A stretch of DNA of 6,215 nucleotides, from assembly GCA_002413665.1 (NCBI GenBank), contig DHXK01000107.1, forward strand, positions 18,332 through 24,546, in the 5' to 3' direction. Made by a program: the position numbers and the translations under genes. The notes under the pieces were generated by a model, which worked only from the letters and a program-made list of their open reading frames with translations, was not told the DNA's origin and made no database searches. Positions 1 to 6,215 of this stretch are shown here, in pieces; the stretch's first letter is position 1, and each line of letters opens with the position of its first letter. The DNA is from Legionellales bacterium UBA5158. GTDB taxonomy: Bacteria; Pseudomonadota; Gammaproteobacteria; DSM-16500.

Positions 1-2
1 CT

Positions 3-755
3 TGGTTATTAGATATTCCATCACTTGCCATCAGAGGTATAAGTAATTTACTTAACCATGATGGAACAGACCATAACGTACATCAATCTGATGTTAAAGG
101 TAGTGCACTAGCAGCATCTAAAACCTTACTTAATATTTTAGATGAAGTCATTTTACAAAATCAGATTGAATTAAACGATAAGGTCAATACGAGTTCCGAA
201 ATTAAGAAAATTATTGAAAAATTAAATCTTCAGCCTCACCCAGAGGGCGGGTTTTATACAAGAAATTTTCAATCTAAAGATAAAGTAATTTCTTCGGATT
301 CCAAACGCTTTAAGGGTGAAGAAAGGCACGCTAGTACTTCTATATATTATCTCTTATACAATGATAATTTCTCAGCATGGCATAGAATTAAATCGGATGA
401 ACTTTGGCATTATTATGAAGGTACAAGTGCCATAGACATTCACGTGATTGATAAAGAAGGTAACTTAAAAAGTTATATTTTAGGTAACTCTATGAAAATA
501 GATAATGCCACTTTTCAAGTTGTCGTCGAAGCTGGAAGTTGGTTTGCAGCAGGACTAAGAGATAAAGACTCATATGGTCTTGCTGGCTGCACCGTTTCGC
601 CTGGATTTGAATTTAAAGATTTTGAATTAGCAGATAATGAAAGCTTAACTAATTATTCTAAAACTATTAAAGAAAGTTTTATTAAACAATTTCTTCGATC
701 GACTGAAAATATATCTGCGTTAGATGCTTCATCAAGCAAGATAACAATGAAGTGA
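3..755 (+). CDS. Partial fusion protein: nucleoside-phosphorylase-like tail plus Cupin_5 (DUF985) domain
   Basis: The frame is open from base 3 to the TGA at 753-755, giving 250 visible residues; the start lies left of the window. A start at 444 (GTG) would cut the cupin domain in half, so it is not the real one. Visible residues 1-50 (PSLAIRGISN, then an Ala/Leu-rich helix) resemble the C-terminal end of nucleoside phosphorylase/MTA-SAH nucleosidase folds, where the motif is usually RxISD; here the Asp is Asn. Residues about 66-230 are a full Cupin_5/DUF985 domain: HPEGGFY (79-85), STSIYYLL (111-118), FSAWHRIKSDELWHYYEG (123-140), AGSWFAA and GCTVSPGFEFKDFELAD near the end. Cupin_5 proteins are small beta-barrel proteins; their substrates are poorly defined. 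The last 20 or so residues are polar. The cupin call is firm and the phosphorylase call is moderate. Any joint activity, such as nucleoside or sugar processing, is inference. Confidence 0.85.
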   Translation, partial: WLLDIPSLAIRGISNLLNHDGTDHNVHQSDVKGSALAASKTLLNILDEVILQNQIELNDKVNTSSEIKKIIEKLNLQPHPEGGFYTRNFQSKDKVISSDSKRFKGEERHASTSIYYLLYNDNFSAWHRIKSDELWHYYEGTSAIDIHVIDKEGNLKSYILGNSMKIDNATFQVVVEAGSWFAAGLRDKDSYGLAGCTVSPGFEFKDFELADNESLTNYSKTIKESFIKQFLRSTENISALDASSSKITMK

Positions 756-829
756 CTCAATCTTGAATGTGAAATAATTGAGCTTACTTATTATTAAGAA
801 CAAAGAATTAAATTAAAGATGGTTAAGTA

Positions 830-925
830 GATCCGCTGGGTCTCACCAGTGAACCCCTTCTTAGTACCGGACTTGCGGAACTATCGCCTCCGGCTCCGAG
901 ACCATGCTGGCCCTGAAGTGGACTA
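830..925. other. GC-rich patch with inverted repeats, possible inserted element
   Basis: Bases 831-920 contain 54 G or C out of 90, in surroundings that are plainly AT-rich. The patch holds short perfect inverted repeats: GGTCTC (839-844) against GAGACC (898-903), and CCGGA (867-871) against TCCGG (889-893), nested inside the first pair. It overlaps the beginning of the recognisable ATPase remnant. All three forward frames carry stops nearby. It may be a small palindromic repeat or a scrap of a mobile element that interrupted the ATPase gene, but I recognise no named family. Confidence 0.35.
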
Positions 926-1149
926 TGTATTAGAACAAAATTAACAAAAATGTCCCTATTGAAGTCAAGTGGACAGAAACACCAGATATACATGATGCTA
1001 AGCATCTTATAAAGTTTATGAATGAATATGATTGTATAAAACCAGCCTATATTGTTTGTCGCACGAAACGGACATTATTGTTAACAACAAATATTTTGGC
1101 TTTGCCTTGGCAAAAAATAGGAACTATCATTAAAAAAACTACAATATAA
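897..1149 (+). pseudogene. C-terminal remnant of an AAA+/DUF4143-type ATPase, frameshifted
   Basis: Frame 3 reads RDHAGPEVDYVLEQN (897-941) and then stops with TAA at 942-944. Frame 1 resumes with NKNVPIEVKWTETPDIHDAK and continues through LIKFMNEYD, AYIVCRTKR and ILALPWQKI to a TAA at 1147-1149. The two pieces join naturally at about 927-942. The pattern 'RDHxGPEVDxVxE ... IPIEVKW ... ALPWQ' is typical of the C-terminal restriction-endonuclease-like region of DUF4143 ATPases, proteins of roughly 380-400 residues with an N-terminal P-loop ATPase. Everything before this region, including the Walker motifs, is absent, and no start codon or ribosome binding site fits. It is therefore a dead fragment from a 5' loss plus one frameshift. 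A sequencing error could explain the frameshift but not the missing N-terminus. Confidence 0.75.
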
Positions 1150-1204
1150 ATCTAAACGTGAAAGCTCGCAACGAGGTACAATTCGTTTTGCTGAATAGTT
1201 ACAA

Positions 1205-2842
1205 TTACCACCACCCTAATCTCAACGCAGATTTTTTAATGCTGTCTTTATGTCTAGTATATATTTTACCTATTTTTCCTGATTCAACCCCAGAAGAAGA
1301 ACTTTCAGAAAAAATCCATTTTATTGATGATATAGGCTCTTGACTTAGGATACATATTTCTAATAGAGCTGCGCTATCAATTACTTGCTTACGACTACGA
1401 CCAAAAAACCTACCAAACAAAGATTTTGGTTCATCGATACGATCTTTACATTCTGCTTTATATTGACGAGTCAACGCTAAGAGTAATGCGGGAAAAATAT
1501 TTGACTCTTTAAATTGATCTATAGCCACAAGCACTTCATCAAATTTATGGGAAGGAAATAATATACTTTTTAAATGCGCTTCATTTAAATAAAATACTGT
1601 CTGAATTTTCCTTTCTTTAAAAGATAGTTTTTCTAAAAATTGAACTAATGTTTCAATATTTGGAATCAATTCTCGCTGTCTTTCTATATTGACTAACGTT
1701 TTTAAAATAAATTCAACTCCTTCGTATGAGCCAAAGTCTACTTCGTCATAAGCAGCTTCATAATCCATATGCGTTATTAAGCTATCTATTAAATCTGCTA
1801 ATTCCTTAGCATCCGTTAAAATAGTATTTTCCCAAGCAACATCTAAATATTTAAAAAAATTATCACACAAATGTTTGGAGATAGGATTTATCCCCTTTTT
1901 AATCTCTTCAGGAGTGATAACCAATGTTAAAATATGAAACGGCTGCTCTTGATAATGCACTAATTTCCCTAAAATAATGCCTAAGTCAGCACCTTTTTTA
2001 ATAACTTGCTTGAGCCATTCTTTTCCCAAATGAGCAAAAAGAATTTTATAATCTTGTTTAAATTTAAAAAGCTGTCTTAAAAAACCACCTAAAGATTCTG
2101 GATCACTTAAACTTTTTTCTAACCAATCTTTCCCTAAATAATTAAGCAAAGTATTTTTTTGATTAACGCTATAAACTTGTAAATTCTCGCTTGCGGAACC
2201 CGTTAGCTTTACAAAAACACTGCGTAAGTCACTTCCATTTTTAATAATATTAGCTGTTAACCATTCTTTACCACCCAAATGATTTAAAAAATTATTCCAA
2301 TATTGCAGCGGTAAACTATTTAAAAAAGTACGTAGGTTCTTCAAGTTATAAAATTGCGCTAACCATTGAGAATCAAATTGATTGAGCAAGTCAGGGCAAT
2401 CCGCGATTACGAGTAGTTGAGCAAGCTCATCAAGCTGGCGGGAATTTTTAATTCCATTTTGTAAATAGGCATAATTATCTTTCCAACATTTTTCAAGTGC
2501 CGCCCTATCCTTGGGAAAAGAAGCTCTAGTTAATTCTTTAAAGAAGGCTTGATAACGATCAGGAAAATTTTTATCTGAGAAAGCATCATTCGATCGAGCT
2601 GCTGGTGAGTAAGCTGATCTTCCCTCATTATCATATTGTTCTCTTTTTTCCACATCCTTTAAGACTTCGTATGCTTCTTGTATATCTCTAAATTTTGCAG
2701 CAGCTTCTTCATTATTTTGATTTTTATCAGGGTGCCATTTTACAGCTAGCTTATGATGAGCTTTTTTTATGTCATCTGTTGATGCTTGTTTTTCTATACC
2801 TAGAATTTTATAAAAATCTTTTTGAACGCGGGGAGAGGCCAT
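1205..2842 (-). CDS. J-domain protein with long helical-repeat tail
   Basis: This is a likely co-chaperone that recruits and stimulates an Hsp70 partner. The frame extends to a TTG at 2854, but the ATG at 2842 sits about 6 bases after a GAGA and is preferred, giving 545 residues (MASPRVQKDFYKIL). The J domain covers about residues 8-75 with the HPD motif at 37-39, the FRDIQEAYEVLKD helix and a REQYDNEGR end. There is no Gly/Phe-rich linker, no zinc-binding CxxCxGxG repeats and no DnaJ C-terminal domain, so it is a class C (type III) J-protein and not DnaJ. Residues about 115-440 hold degenerate repeats of the form L(x)2-LGKEWL-x6-(G/D)xxLxxxLxxL, with key Trp at 160, 194, 240, 276 and 337. 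No signal peptide or membrane span is seen. It has its own promoter downstream of mutM. The repeat tail probably binds a client or partner protein; a role as a secreted effector is possible but unproven. Confidence 0.9.
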   Translation of the reverse strand: MASPRVQKDFYKILGIEKQASTDDIKKAHHKLAVKWHPDKNQNNEEAAAKFRDIQEAYEVLKDVEKREQYDNEGRSAYSPAARSNDAFSDKNFPDRYQAFFKELTRASFPKDRAALEKCWKDNYAYLQNGIKNSRQLDELAQLLVIADCPDLLNQFDSQWLAQFYNLKNLRTFLNSLPLQYWNNFLNHLGGKEWLTANIIKNGSDLRSVFVKLTGSASENLQVYSVNQKNTLLNYLGKDWLEKSLSDPESLGGFLRQLFKFKQDYKILFAHLGKEWLKQVIKKGADLGIILGKLVHYQEQPFHILTLVITPEEIKKGINPISKHLCDNFFKYLDVAWENTILTDAKELADLIDSLITHMDYEAAYDEVDFGSYEGVEFILKTLVNIERQRELIPNIETLVQFLEKLSFKERKIQTVFYLNEAHLKSILFPSHKFDEVLVAIDQFKESNIFPALLLALTRQYKAECKDRIDEPKSLFGRFFGRSRKQVIDSAALLEICILSQEPISSIKWIFSESSSSGVESGKIGKIYTRHKDSIKKSALRLGWW

Positions 2843-2878
2843 ATTATTTCTCAAGCCAATAAAAGTGGGTTAATACTT

Positions 2879-2907
2879 ATTATAGCATGTGTTCAAATAA
2901 TAGTCAT
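2879..2907 (-). promoter_or_regulatory. Extended -10 sigma70-type promoter for the J-domain gene
   Basis: Read on the minus strand, a -35 ATGACT (2907-2902; 4 of 6 consensus bases) is followed by a 17-base spacer and a perfect TATAAT (2884-2879) preceded by TGC, an extended -10 element. Transcription would start near 2872, leaving a leader of about 30 bases before the ATG at 2842. The site lies wholly between mutM and the J-protein gene, so the latter need not depend on mutM transcription. Confidence 0.7.
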
Positions 2908-2932
2908 AACACCCTGTTGAGGAGAGATCCGC

Positions 2933-3748
2933 TTATTTCTGACATTTAGGGCAATACACCGTACTTCTCTGACCTAAGCGGATTTCTTTTAATGTGGATT
3001 TACACTGCAAACAAGGCTGCCCACCACGACCGTAAACCTTCAACTTCACGCTAAAATATCCACGTTTGCCTTCAGTATTCAAAAAATCTTTTAGCGTAGT
3101 GCCACCTTGCTCAATAGCACTTCGTAAAATAGTTTGGATAGCCAGAACTAATGTTTGATATCGAACTAAACTGACTTTTCCTGCCGGCTTTAAAGGGGAA
3201 ATACCTGCGCTAAATAGTGCCTCAGCGGCATAAATATTACCGACACCTACAACAACTTTGCTATCCATAATAAAGGATTTCACTGGAACTTTTCGTTTGC
3301 GAGCTACTTGCCAAAGGTACGCCCCGGAAAAGTCTTCACTTAAAGGCTCTGGCCCTAAATGACGCAACAAAGAATGCAGTAAAGGGTCATCTGTGGTCCA
3401 AATGCACGCGCCAAATCGTCGTGGATCTCTGAACCGTAAACTGAGTTGATTCGAAAATTCGATGTCTATATGATCATGTTTTTGAGGCGGAGTTTGGCTA
3501 GGTAAAATACGAATGGACCCTGACATTCCAAGATGCAGAATAAGCGTGCCATTGATAGTCTTCAATAAAATATATTTTGCACGTCTAGCGACATCTTCGA
3601 CTTTCAAGCCTGTCAAGATTTCCTTTATATTACAATCAATTGGCCAGCGGAGTCCAAAATGACGGATAATAACGCTTGTAATTGTTTGCTTAATAATATG
3701 CGGTTTTATACCACGAATGGTGGTTTCAACTTCAGGTAATTCAGGCAT
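2933..3748 (-). CDS. mutM: Formamidopyrimidine-DNA glycosylase (Fpg/MutM)
   Basis: This bifunctional base-excision-repair enzyme removes 8-oxoguanine and formamidopyrimidines from DNA and cuts the strand by beta,delta-elimination. At 271 residues it matches the usual length (E. coli has 269). The N-terminus is MPELPEVET: after Met removal, Pro (encoded residue 2) is the Schiff-base nucleophile and Glu3 the acid. Other landmarks are RRAKY with the conserved Lys at 58, HLGMSG with the base-void-filling Met75, DPRRFG with Arg110 and Phe112, the helix-two-turn-helix segment VVVGVGNIYAAEALF (165-179), and the C-terminal zinc finger with cysteines 246, 249, 266 and 269 and the QRS(T)xxYC hairpin. 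All key residues are present, so it should be active. The ATG start is fixed by the MPELPE motif, although no clear Shine-Dalgarno is visible. It is divergent from desA. Confidence 0.98.
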   Translation of the reverse strand: MPELPEVETTIRGIKPHIIKQTITSVIIRHFGLRWPIDCNIKEILTGLKVEDVARRAKYILLKTINGTLILHLGMSGSIRILPSQTPPQKHDHIDIEFSNQLSLRFRDPRRFGACIWTTDDPLLHSLLRHLGPEPLSEDFSGAYLWQVARKRKVPVKSFIMDSKVVVGVGNIYAAEALFSAGISPLKPAGKVSLVRYQTLVLAIQTILRSAIEQGGTTLKDFLNTEGKRGYFSVKLKVYGRGGQPCLQCKSTLKEIRLGQRSTVYCPKCQK

Positions 3749-3806
3749 CAGGGATATCTACTTGTCAAGGTCACATTTACACAAAGGTCGCACAAATTGG
3801 TGTTAA

Positions 3807-3836
3807 ATTATGCTATCATCTTTTCCTATAAGTTAA
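3807..3836 (-). promoter_or_regulatory. Candidate mutM promoter
   Basis: On the minus strand, TTAACT (3836-3831; 4 of 6 matches to the -35 consensus) is separated by 18 bases from CATAAT (3812-3807; 5 of 6 matches to the -10). It would give a leader of roughly 50 bases before the mutM ATG. It overlaps the candidate desA promoter on the other strand. Confidence 0.45.
3811..3832 (+). promoter_or_regulatory. Candidate desA promoter (extended -10 or nearby TATAAG)
   Basis: TGCTATCAT at 3811-3819 is an extended -10 candidate without a good -35 at 16-18 bases. An alternative -10, TATAAG at 3827-3832, has only a weak TTAAAT (3803-3808) as its -35. Either leaves a leader of about 50-65 bases before the desA ATG. 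No operator-like palindrome for a lipid-responsive regulator is evident. Confidence 0.35.
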
Positions 3837-3874
3837 GTGTTATTTTATTTATGTTCTCTAATATAAGACTCATT

Positions 3875-3880
3875 AAGAGG
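3875..3880 (+). promoter_or_regulatory. Ribosome binding site of desA
   Basis: AAGAGG lies 8 bases before the ATG at 3889 and supports that start. The DesA alignment also begins at this methionine. Confidence 0.7.
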
Positions 3881-3888
3881 TAGTTTCT

Positions 3889-5061
3889 ATGCACGGACTT
3901 TTACATTTATCTTGGTGGGGCGATATTGTTGCCGCCCTTCTCATGACCCAAGTTACGATTTGCGCTGTGACTGTTTATTTACATCGTTGCCAAGCGCACC
4001 GAGCCGTTGATTTGCACCCTATCGTGAGTCATTTTTTCCGCTTATGGTTGTGGATGACCACGGGAATGGTGACCAAAGCATGGACAGCCATTCATCGCAA
4101 ACATCATGCCAAAGTAGAGACTGCCGAAGACCCTCATAGTCCACAGGTCAAAGGTATATGGACTGTGCTTTGGTCTGGCGCTGAACTTTATAAAAAAGAA
4201 GCACGCCTACCTGAGACCCTAGAACGCTATGGTCAGGGTACGCCAGATGACTGGATGGAAAAAAATATTTACACAGCCCACAGCGCTTTAGGCATCATGA
4301 TTATGATGGCCATTGATTTTCTTTTATTTGGTCCAATTGGATTAAGTATTTGGGCTGTGCAAATGATGTGGATTCCTTTCTTTGCTGCTGGTGTGATAAA
4401 CGGTATAGCTCACTATATCGGTTACCGTAATTATGAATCTCCTGATGCTTCACGCAACCTTTTACCTATAGGCTTTTTTGTGGGTGGTGAAGAGCTACAT
4501 AACAATCATCACACTTATGCTACCTCTGCAAAGTTCTCTGTAAAATGGTGGGAATTTGATATGGGTTGGTTAGTCATTCGTACGCTCGAAATGTTGGGCT
4601 TAGCGAAACCAAAACGGGTTCCACCTAAAGCGATTTTGTCGCCAGGAAGAGGGGTTGTAGATGCCGACACATTGACGGCAATTTTAACCAATCGTTTTCA
4701 CTTAATGGCACAGTACAGTAAAAATGTAGTACGCCCTGTTTTACAAGAAGAGCGTCGCCATGCAGGAGCCGCGGGTGCTGCTATGTTACGCCGTATGCGC
4801 ACGTTGTTAACCTGCGAATCTTCATTGGTAGACATGTCGGGTCAACAAGATTTAGATAAAGCATTAAAAACATATAATTCATTAAATGTTGTTTACCAAT
4901 TTCGTTTAAAGTTACAAAATATCTGGGCACGCAGCACTGCTACTCAAAAAGAGTTAATCGATGCATTGCAAGAATGGTGCAAGCAAGCAGAAGCCAGTGG
5001 TGTAGATGCATTGCGTGAATTTGTTAGCCATTTAAAAACTTATGTTCCGCAGCGCGGCTAA
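3889..5061 (+). CDS. desA: DesA-type membrane fatty acid (phospholipid acyl) desaturase
   Basis: This membrane di-iron desaturase introduces a cis double bond into acyl chains, probably at delta-9. It closely follows the remembered pattern of Pseudomonas DesA (PA0286 type), which acts on chains of membrane phospholipids and adjusts fluidity. The three histidine boxes are intact: HRCQAH at 32-37, HRKHH at 69-73, and HNNHH at 204-208 in GGEELHNNHH; His175 in NGIAHYIGYRNYE is also typical. Hydrophobic membrane segments lie near residues 10-30, 45-62, 130-150 and 153-175. The 390-residue length fits the family, including a soluble C-terminal extension (about 245-390) ending in the conserved W-C/V-xx-AEASG...LREF..xLKTY region. 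The partner electron donor is not encoded here. Substrate and delta-9 position are inferred from the family. Confidence 0.93.
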   Translation: MHGLLHLSWWGDIVAALLMTQVTICAVTVYLHRCQAHRAVDLHPIVSHFFRLWLWMTTGMVTKAWTAIHRKHHAKVETAEDPHSPQVKGIWTVLWSGAELYKKEARLPETLERYGQGTPDDWMEKNIYTAHSALGIMIMMAIDFLLFGPIGLSIWAVQMMWIPFFAAGVINGIAHYIGYRNYESPDASRNLLPIGFFVGGEELHNNHHTYATSAKFSVKWWEFDMGWLVIRTLEMLGLAKPKRVPPKAILSPGRGVVDADTLTAILTNRFHLMAQYSKNVVRPVLQEERRHAGAAGAAMLRRMRTLLTCESSLVDMSGQQDLDKALKTYNSLNVVYQFRLKLQNIWARSTATQKELIDALQEWCKQAEASGVDALREFVSHLKTYVPQRG

Positions 5062-5078
5062 TAACAAACCTTAATATC

Positions 5079-5124
5079 ATGAGTAGCCTGCGATAAAAAC
5101 CTTTTAGGTTGCTACGCTACTCAT
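5079..5124. repeat. Inverted repeat between desA and the coiled-coil gene
   Basis: ATGAGTAGC (5079-5087) is perfectly complementary to GCTACTCAT (5116-5124). Inside lies a second hairpin, AACCT-TTT-AGGTT (5098-5110). The right arm is preceded by a tandem copy of GCTAC (5111-5115), so GTAGC at 5083-5087 can pair in two registers. No T-run follows, so it is not a standard intrinsic terminator. It begins 17 bases after the desA stop and could act as an mRNA 3' stabiliser or a weak terminator, or affect the gene downstream. Confidence 0.5.
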
Positions 5125-5140
5125 CATGCTCTCATGGAAT

Positions 5141-5144
5141 GGAG
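5141..5144 (+). promoter_or_regulatory. Ribosome binding site that decides the GTG start at 5154
   Basis: GGAG at 5141-5144 stands 9 bases before GTG at 5154. The in-frame TTG at 5109 lies within the inverted repeat, and the in-frame ATG at 5139 has no Shine-Dalgarno in front of it, so GTG is the best start. Confidence 0.6.
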
Positions 5145-5153
5145 TATATAATT

Positions 5154-6170
5154 GTGTCACAAACACGTGCAACAGAAGAGAAATCAGAGTTTTTAGGTGA
5201 AAATATAGATGCACCATTATTATTAAATATAAGCAAAGATGTTAGTCTTCTTATTGATGATGCCTATCTAGAACATACTCGAAGAGTCCTTGGCATAGAC
5301 GAAAGACCCAGAGTTTATGATAAAGTAACACTTGCAGTACATCCCTGTTTTAAAAATTTCTGTAACGAATTATTGGCTAGCTCAAAGAGAATATATCAAG
5401 ATACTTTTGATTATTTTCTTGCAGATATTATTCAAAATTTATTAACAACCAACAATGAATTAGCAGAACAAAATCTGCGCCTGACTGCCGAAAATGAAAA
5501 GTTAAGCTCCCAACTAAAGCCCTCAACACTCCCTTTAAAAAAATTAGCTGCTTCAGAATATAATGCTTTTGAGGACTTCTATACGGGCTTTGATGACATA
5601 GTCAGCGAAATAAATAAAAAGGTAATAGCTCATTTAACTTCTCAAACTGCTCGTTGCAAAAAAACTGTTTCGGAATATTTAAGCCAAGAACACTACATTA
5701 GAGAGATGAAAAGTGAACGTCGTTCTGACTTTATCATTAAGGATGTAAATAAAAAACTTGATTCTCTAATGACTAAATTTCAGGAATATTTATTAAATAT
5801 TTTTACTAATTTTTATCTTTCGGAAAGTCGCGAATTCAAAAGCATCACTTTGGTGCTCACTAAAGAAAACATACCTATTAGAGAACTTTTAGGCATGAAA
5901 CCCCTATTAAAAGTAAAAAAAGATTTTAATAAAAACATTTTACCCCTAATTGAAAAAGAGTCGACAATAAAAGAGCTCTTTATCATTCACACTAAGCAAA
6001 AAAATAAATTTATAGATTTGCAAAATCAACATAGCATTTTGCAAGAAGAAATAACCAAACAAAAAACATCGCAATGCTCAGCAACATTATTTGCTAGCCC
6101 AACTAAAGCGAGCGACAATGCGGCCTGCTCATCTGTTGATAAGACCCCTCATTCGACATTTAGTGCTTAA
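5154..6170 (+). CDS. Hypothetical coiled-coil protein, family not recognised
   Basis: I do not recognise this 338-residue protein (GTG start; the frame stays open upstream to a TTG at 5109). It begins MSQTRATEEKSEFLGENIDA. A leucine-zipper-like heptad with Leu at 96, 103, 110 and 117 (LLTTNNELAEQNLRL onward) predicts a coiled coil, and further Lys/Glu-rich amphipathic helices run through about 140-305. The last 35 residues are rich in Ser, Thr and Ala (SPTKASDNAAC and following) and look unstructured. No signal peptide, transmembrane segment or catalytic motif is visible. The AT-rich, Lys/Asn/Glu-heavy composition resembles the J-domain protein more than mutM or desA. The architecture (helical body, disordered polar C-terminus) is compatible with a type IVB (Dot/Icm-like) secreted protein, but that is inference and depends on the organism. 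It lies 92 bases after desA without a clear promoter of its own. Confidence 0.75.
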   Translation: MSQTRATEEKSEFLGENIDAPLLLNISKDVSLLIDDAYLEHTRRVLGIDERPRVYDKVTLAVHPCFKNFCNELLASSKRIYQDTFDYFLADIIQNLLTTNNELAEQNLRLTAENEKLSSQLKPSTLPLKKLAASEYNAFEDFYTGFDDIVSEINKKVIAHLTSQTARCKKTVSEYLSQEHYIREMKSERRSDFIIKDVNKKLDSLMTKFQEYLLNIFTNFYLSESREFKSITLVLTKENIPIRELLGMKPLLKVKKDFNKNILPLIEKESTIKELFIIHTKQKNKFIDLQNQHSILQEEITKQKTSQCSATLFASPTKASDNAACSSVDKTPHSTFSA

Positions 6171-6215
6171 TTATTTTCACGAATAATCATTGATCAGGTA
6201 GGTAGCTAGATTTCT

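Noticed and set aside
444..755. Separate small gene starting at GTG 444
   Set aside because: It begins in the middle of the Cupin_5 domain, whose conserved N-terminal half is in the same frame upstream without a stop.
756..782. Possible terminator after the cupin gene (CTCAAT...ATTGAG)
   Set aside because: The 6-bp stem is mostly A/T with a 15-base loop and no run of T follows directly; too weak to call.
823..1005. Minus-strand open frame of 60 codons across the GC-rich patch
   Set aside because: It is antisense to the recognisable ATPase remnant, has no homology I can name and is open mainly because of the GC-rich patch.
1164..1189. Short hairpins between the ATPase remnant and the J-protein gene (CTCG-CAA-CGAG; AACGA...TCGTT)
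   Set aside because: The stems are only 4-5 bp and mutually exclusive, with no convincing T-tract on either strand; chance is a sufficient explanation.
1158..1343. Plus-strand open frame of 61 codons
   Set aside because: It overlaps the 3' end of the J-domain gene on the opposite strand and shows no domain; it is a shadow.
2843..2854. TTG start at 2854 for the J-domain protein
   Set aside because: It adds only four residues and has no good ribosome binding site; ATG 2842 just after GAGA is the simpler start.
4620..5061. C-terminal 145 residues of the desaturase as a foreign fused domain
   Set aside because: Pseudomonas-type DesA proteins of similar length carry the same extension with the AEASG...LKTY ending, so it is the normal architecture.
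5109..5153. TTG start at 5109 or ATG at 5139 for the coiled-coil gene
   Set aside because: TTG 5109 lies inside the hairpin and neither site has a Shine-Dalgarno at proper distance, whereas GTG 5154 follows GGAG by 9 bases.

Overview
The window reads as AT-rich gammaproteobacterial chromosome. The MutM and DesA proteins look gammaproteobacterial. A J-domain protein with a long helical-repeat tail and a coiled-coil protein of unknown family are the sort of genes common in host-associated Legionellales (Legionella, Coxiella, Berkiella, Aquicella relatives). The order-level guess is inference from gene style and base composition; there is no rRNA or other marker.

Layout from left to right. (1) Bases 3-755 (+) are the 3' part of a gene that enters from outside. 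It is open from the first bases, far upstream of the first in-frame start. It joins the tail of what looks like a nucleoside-phosphorylase-type domain to a complete Cupin_5/DUF985 domain. (2) Bases 756-1204 hold no intact gene. They contain a GC-rich, palindrome-bearing patch (about 831-920) running into a frameshifted C-terminal remnant of an AAA+/DUF4143-type ATPase (897-1149). (3) Bases 1205-2842 (-) encode a 545-residue J-domain protein with a tail of Trp/Leu-rich helical repeats and its own strong-looking promoter. (4) Bases 2933-3748 (-) encode MutM (Fpg), a base-excision-repair glycosylase. (5) mutM and desA are divergent and share 140 bp with candidate overlapping promoters. (6) Bases 3889-5061 (+) encode a DesA-type membrane fatty acid desaturase. 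(7) An inverted repeat at 5079-5124 separates desA from an unrecognised 338-residue coiled-coil protein (5154-6170, +), best started at a GTG with a good ribosome binding site.

The genes do not form one pathway. mutM and desA are housekeeping or envelope genes. The flanking genes (phosphorylase-cupin fusion, ATPase remnant, J-repeat protein, coiled-coil protein) look accessory. No CRISPR, tRNA, rRNA or intact mobile element was seen. I find no convincing multi-gene novel system; the points most worth checking are the J-domain/repeat protein, the phosphorylase-cupin fusion with an Asp-to-Asn change, and the GC-rich patch at the pseudogene.
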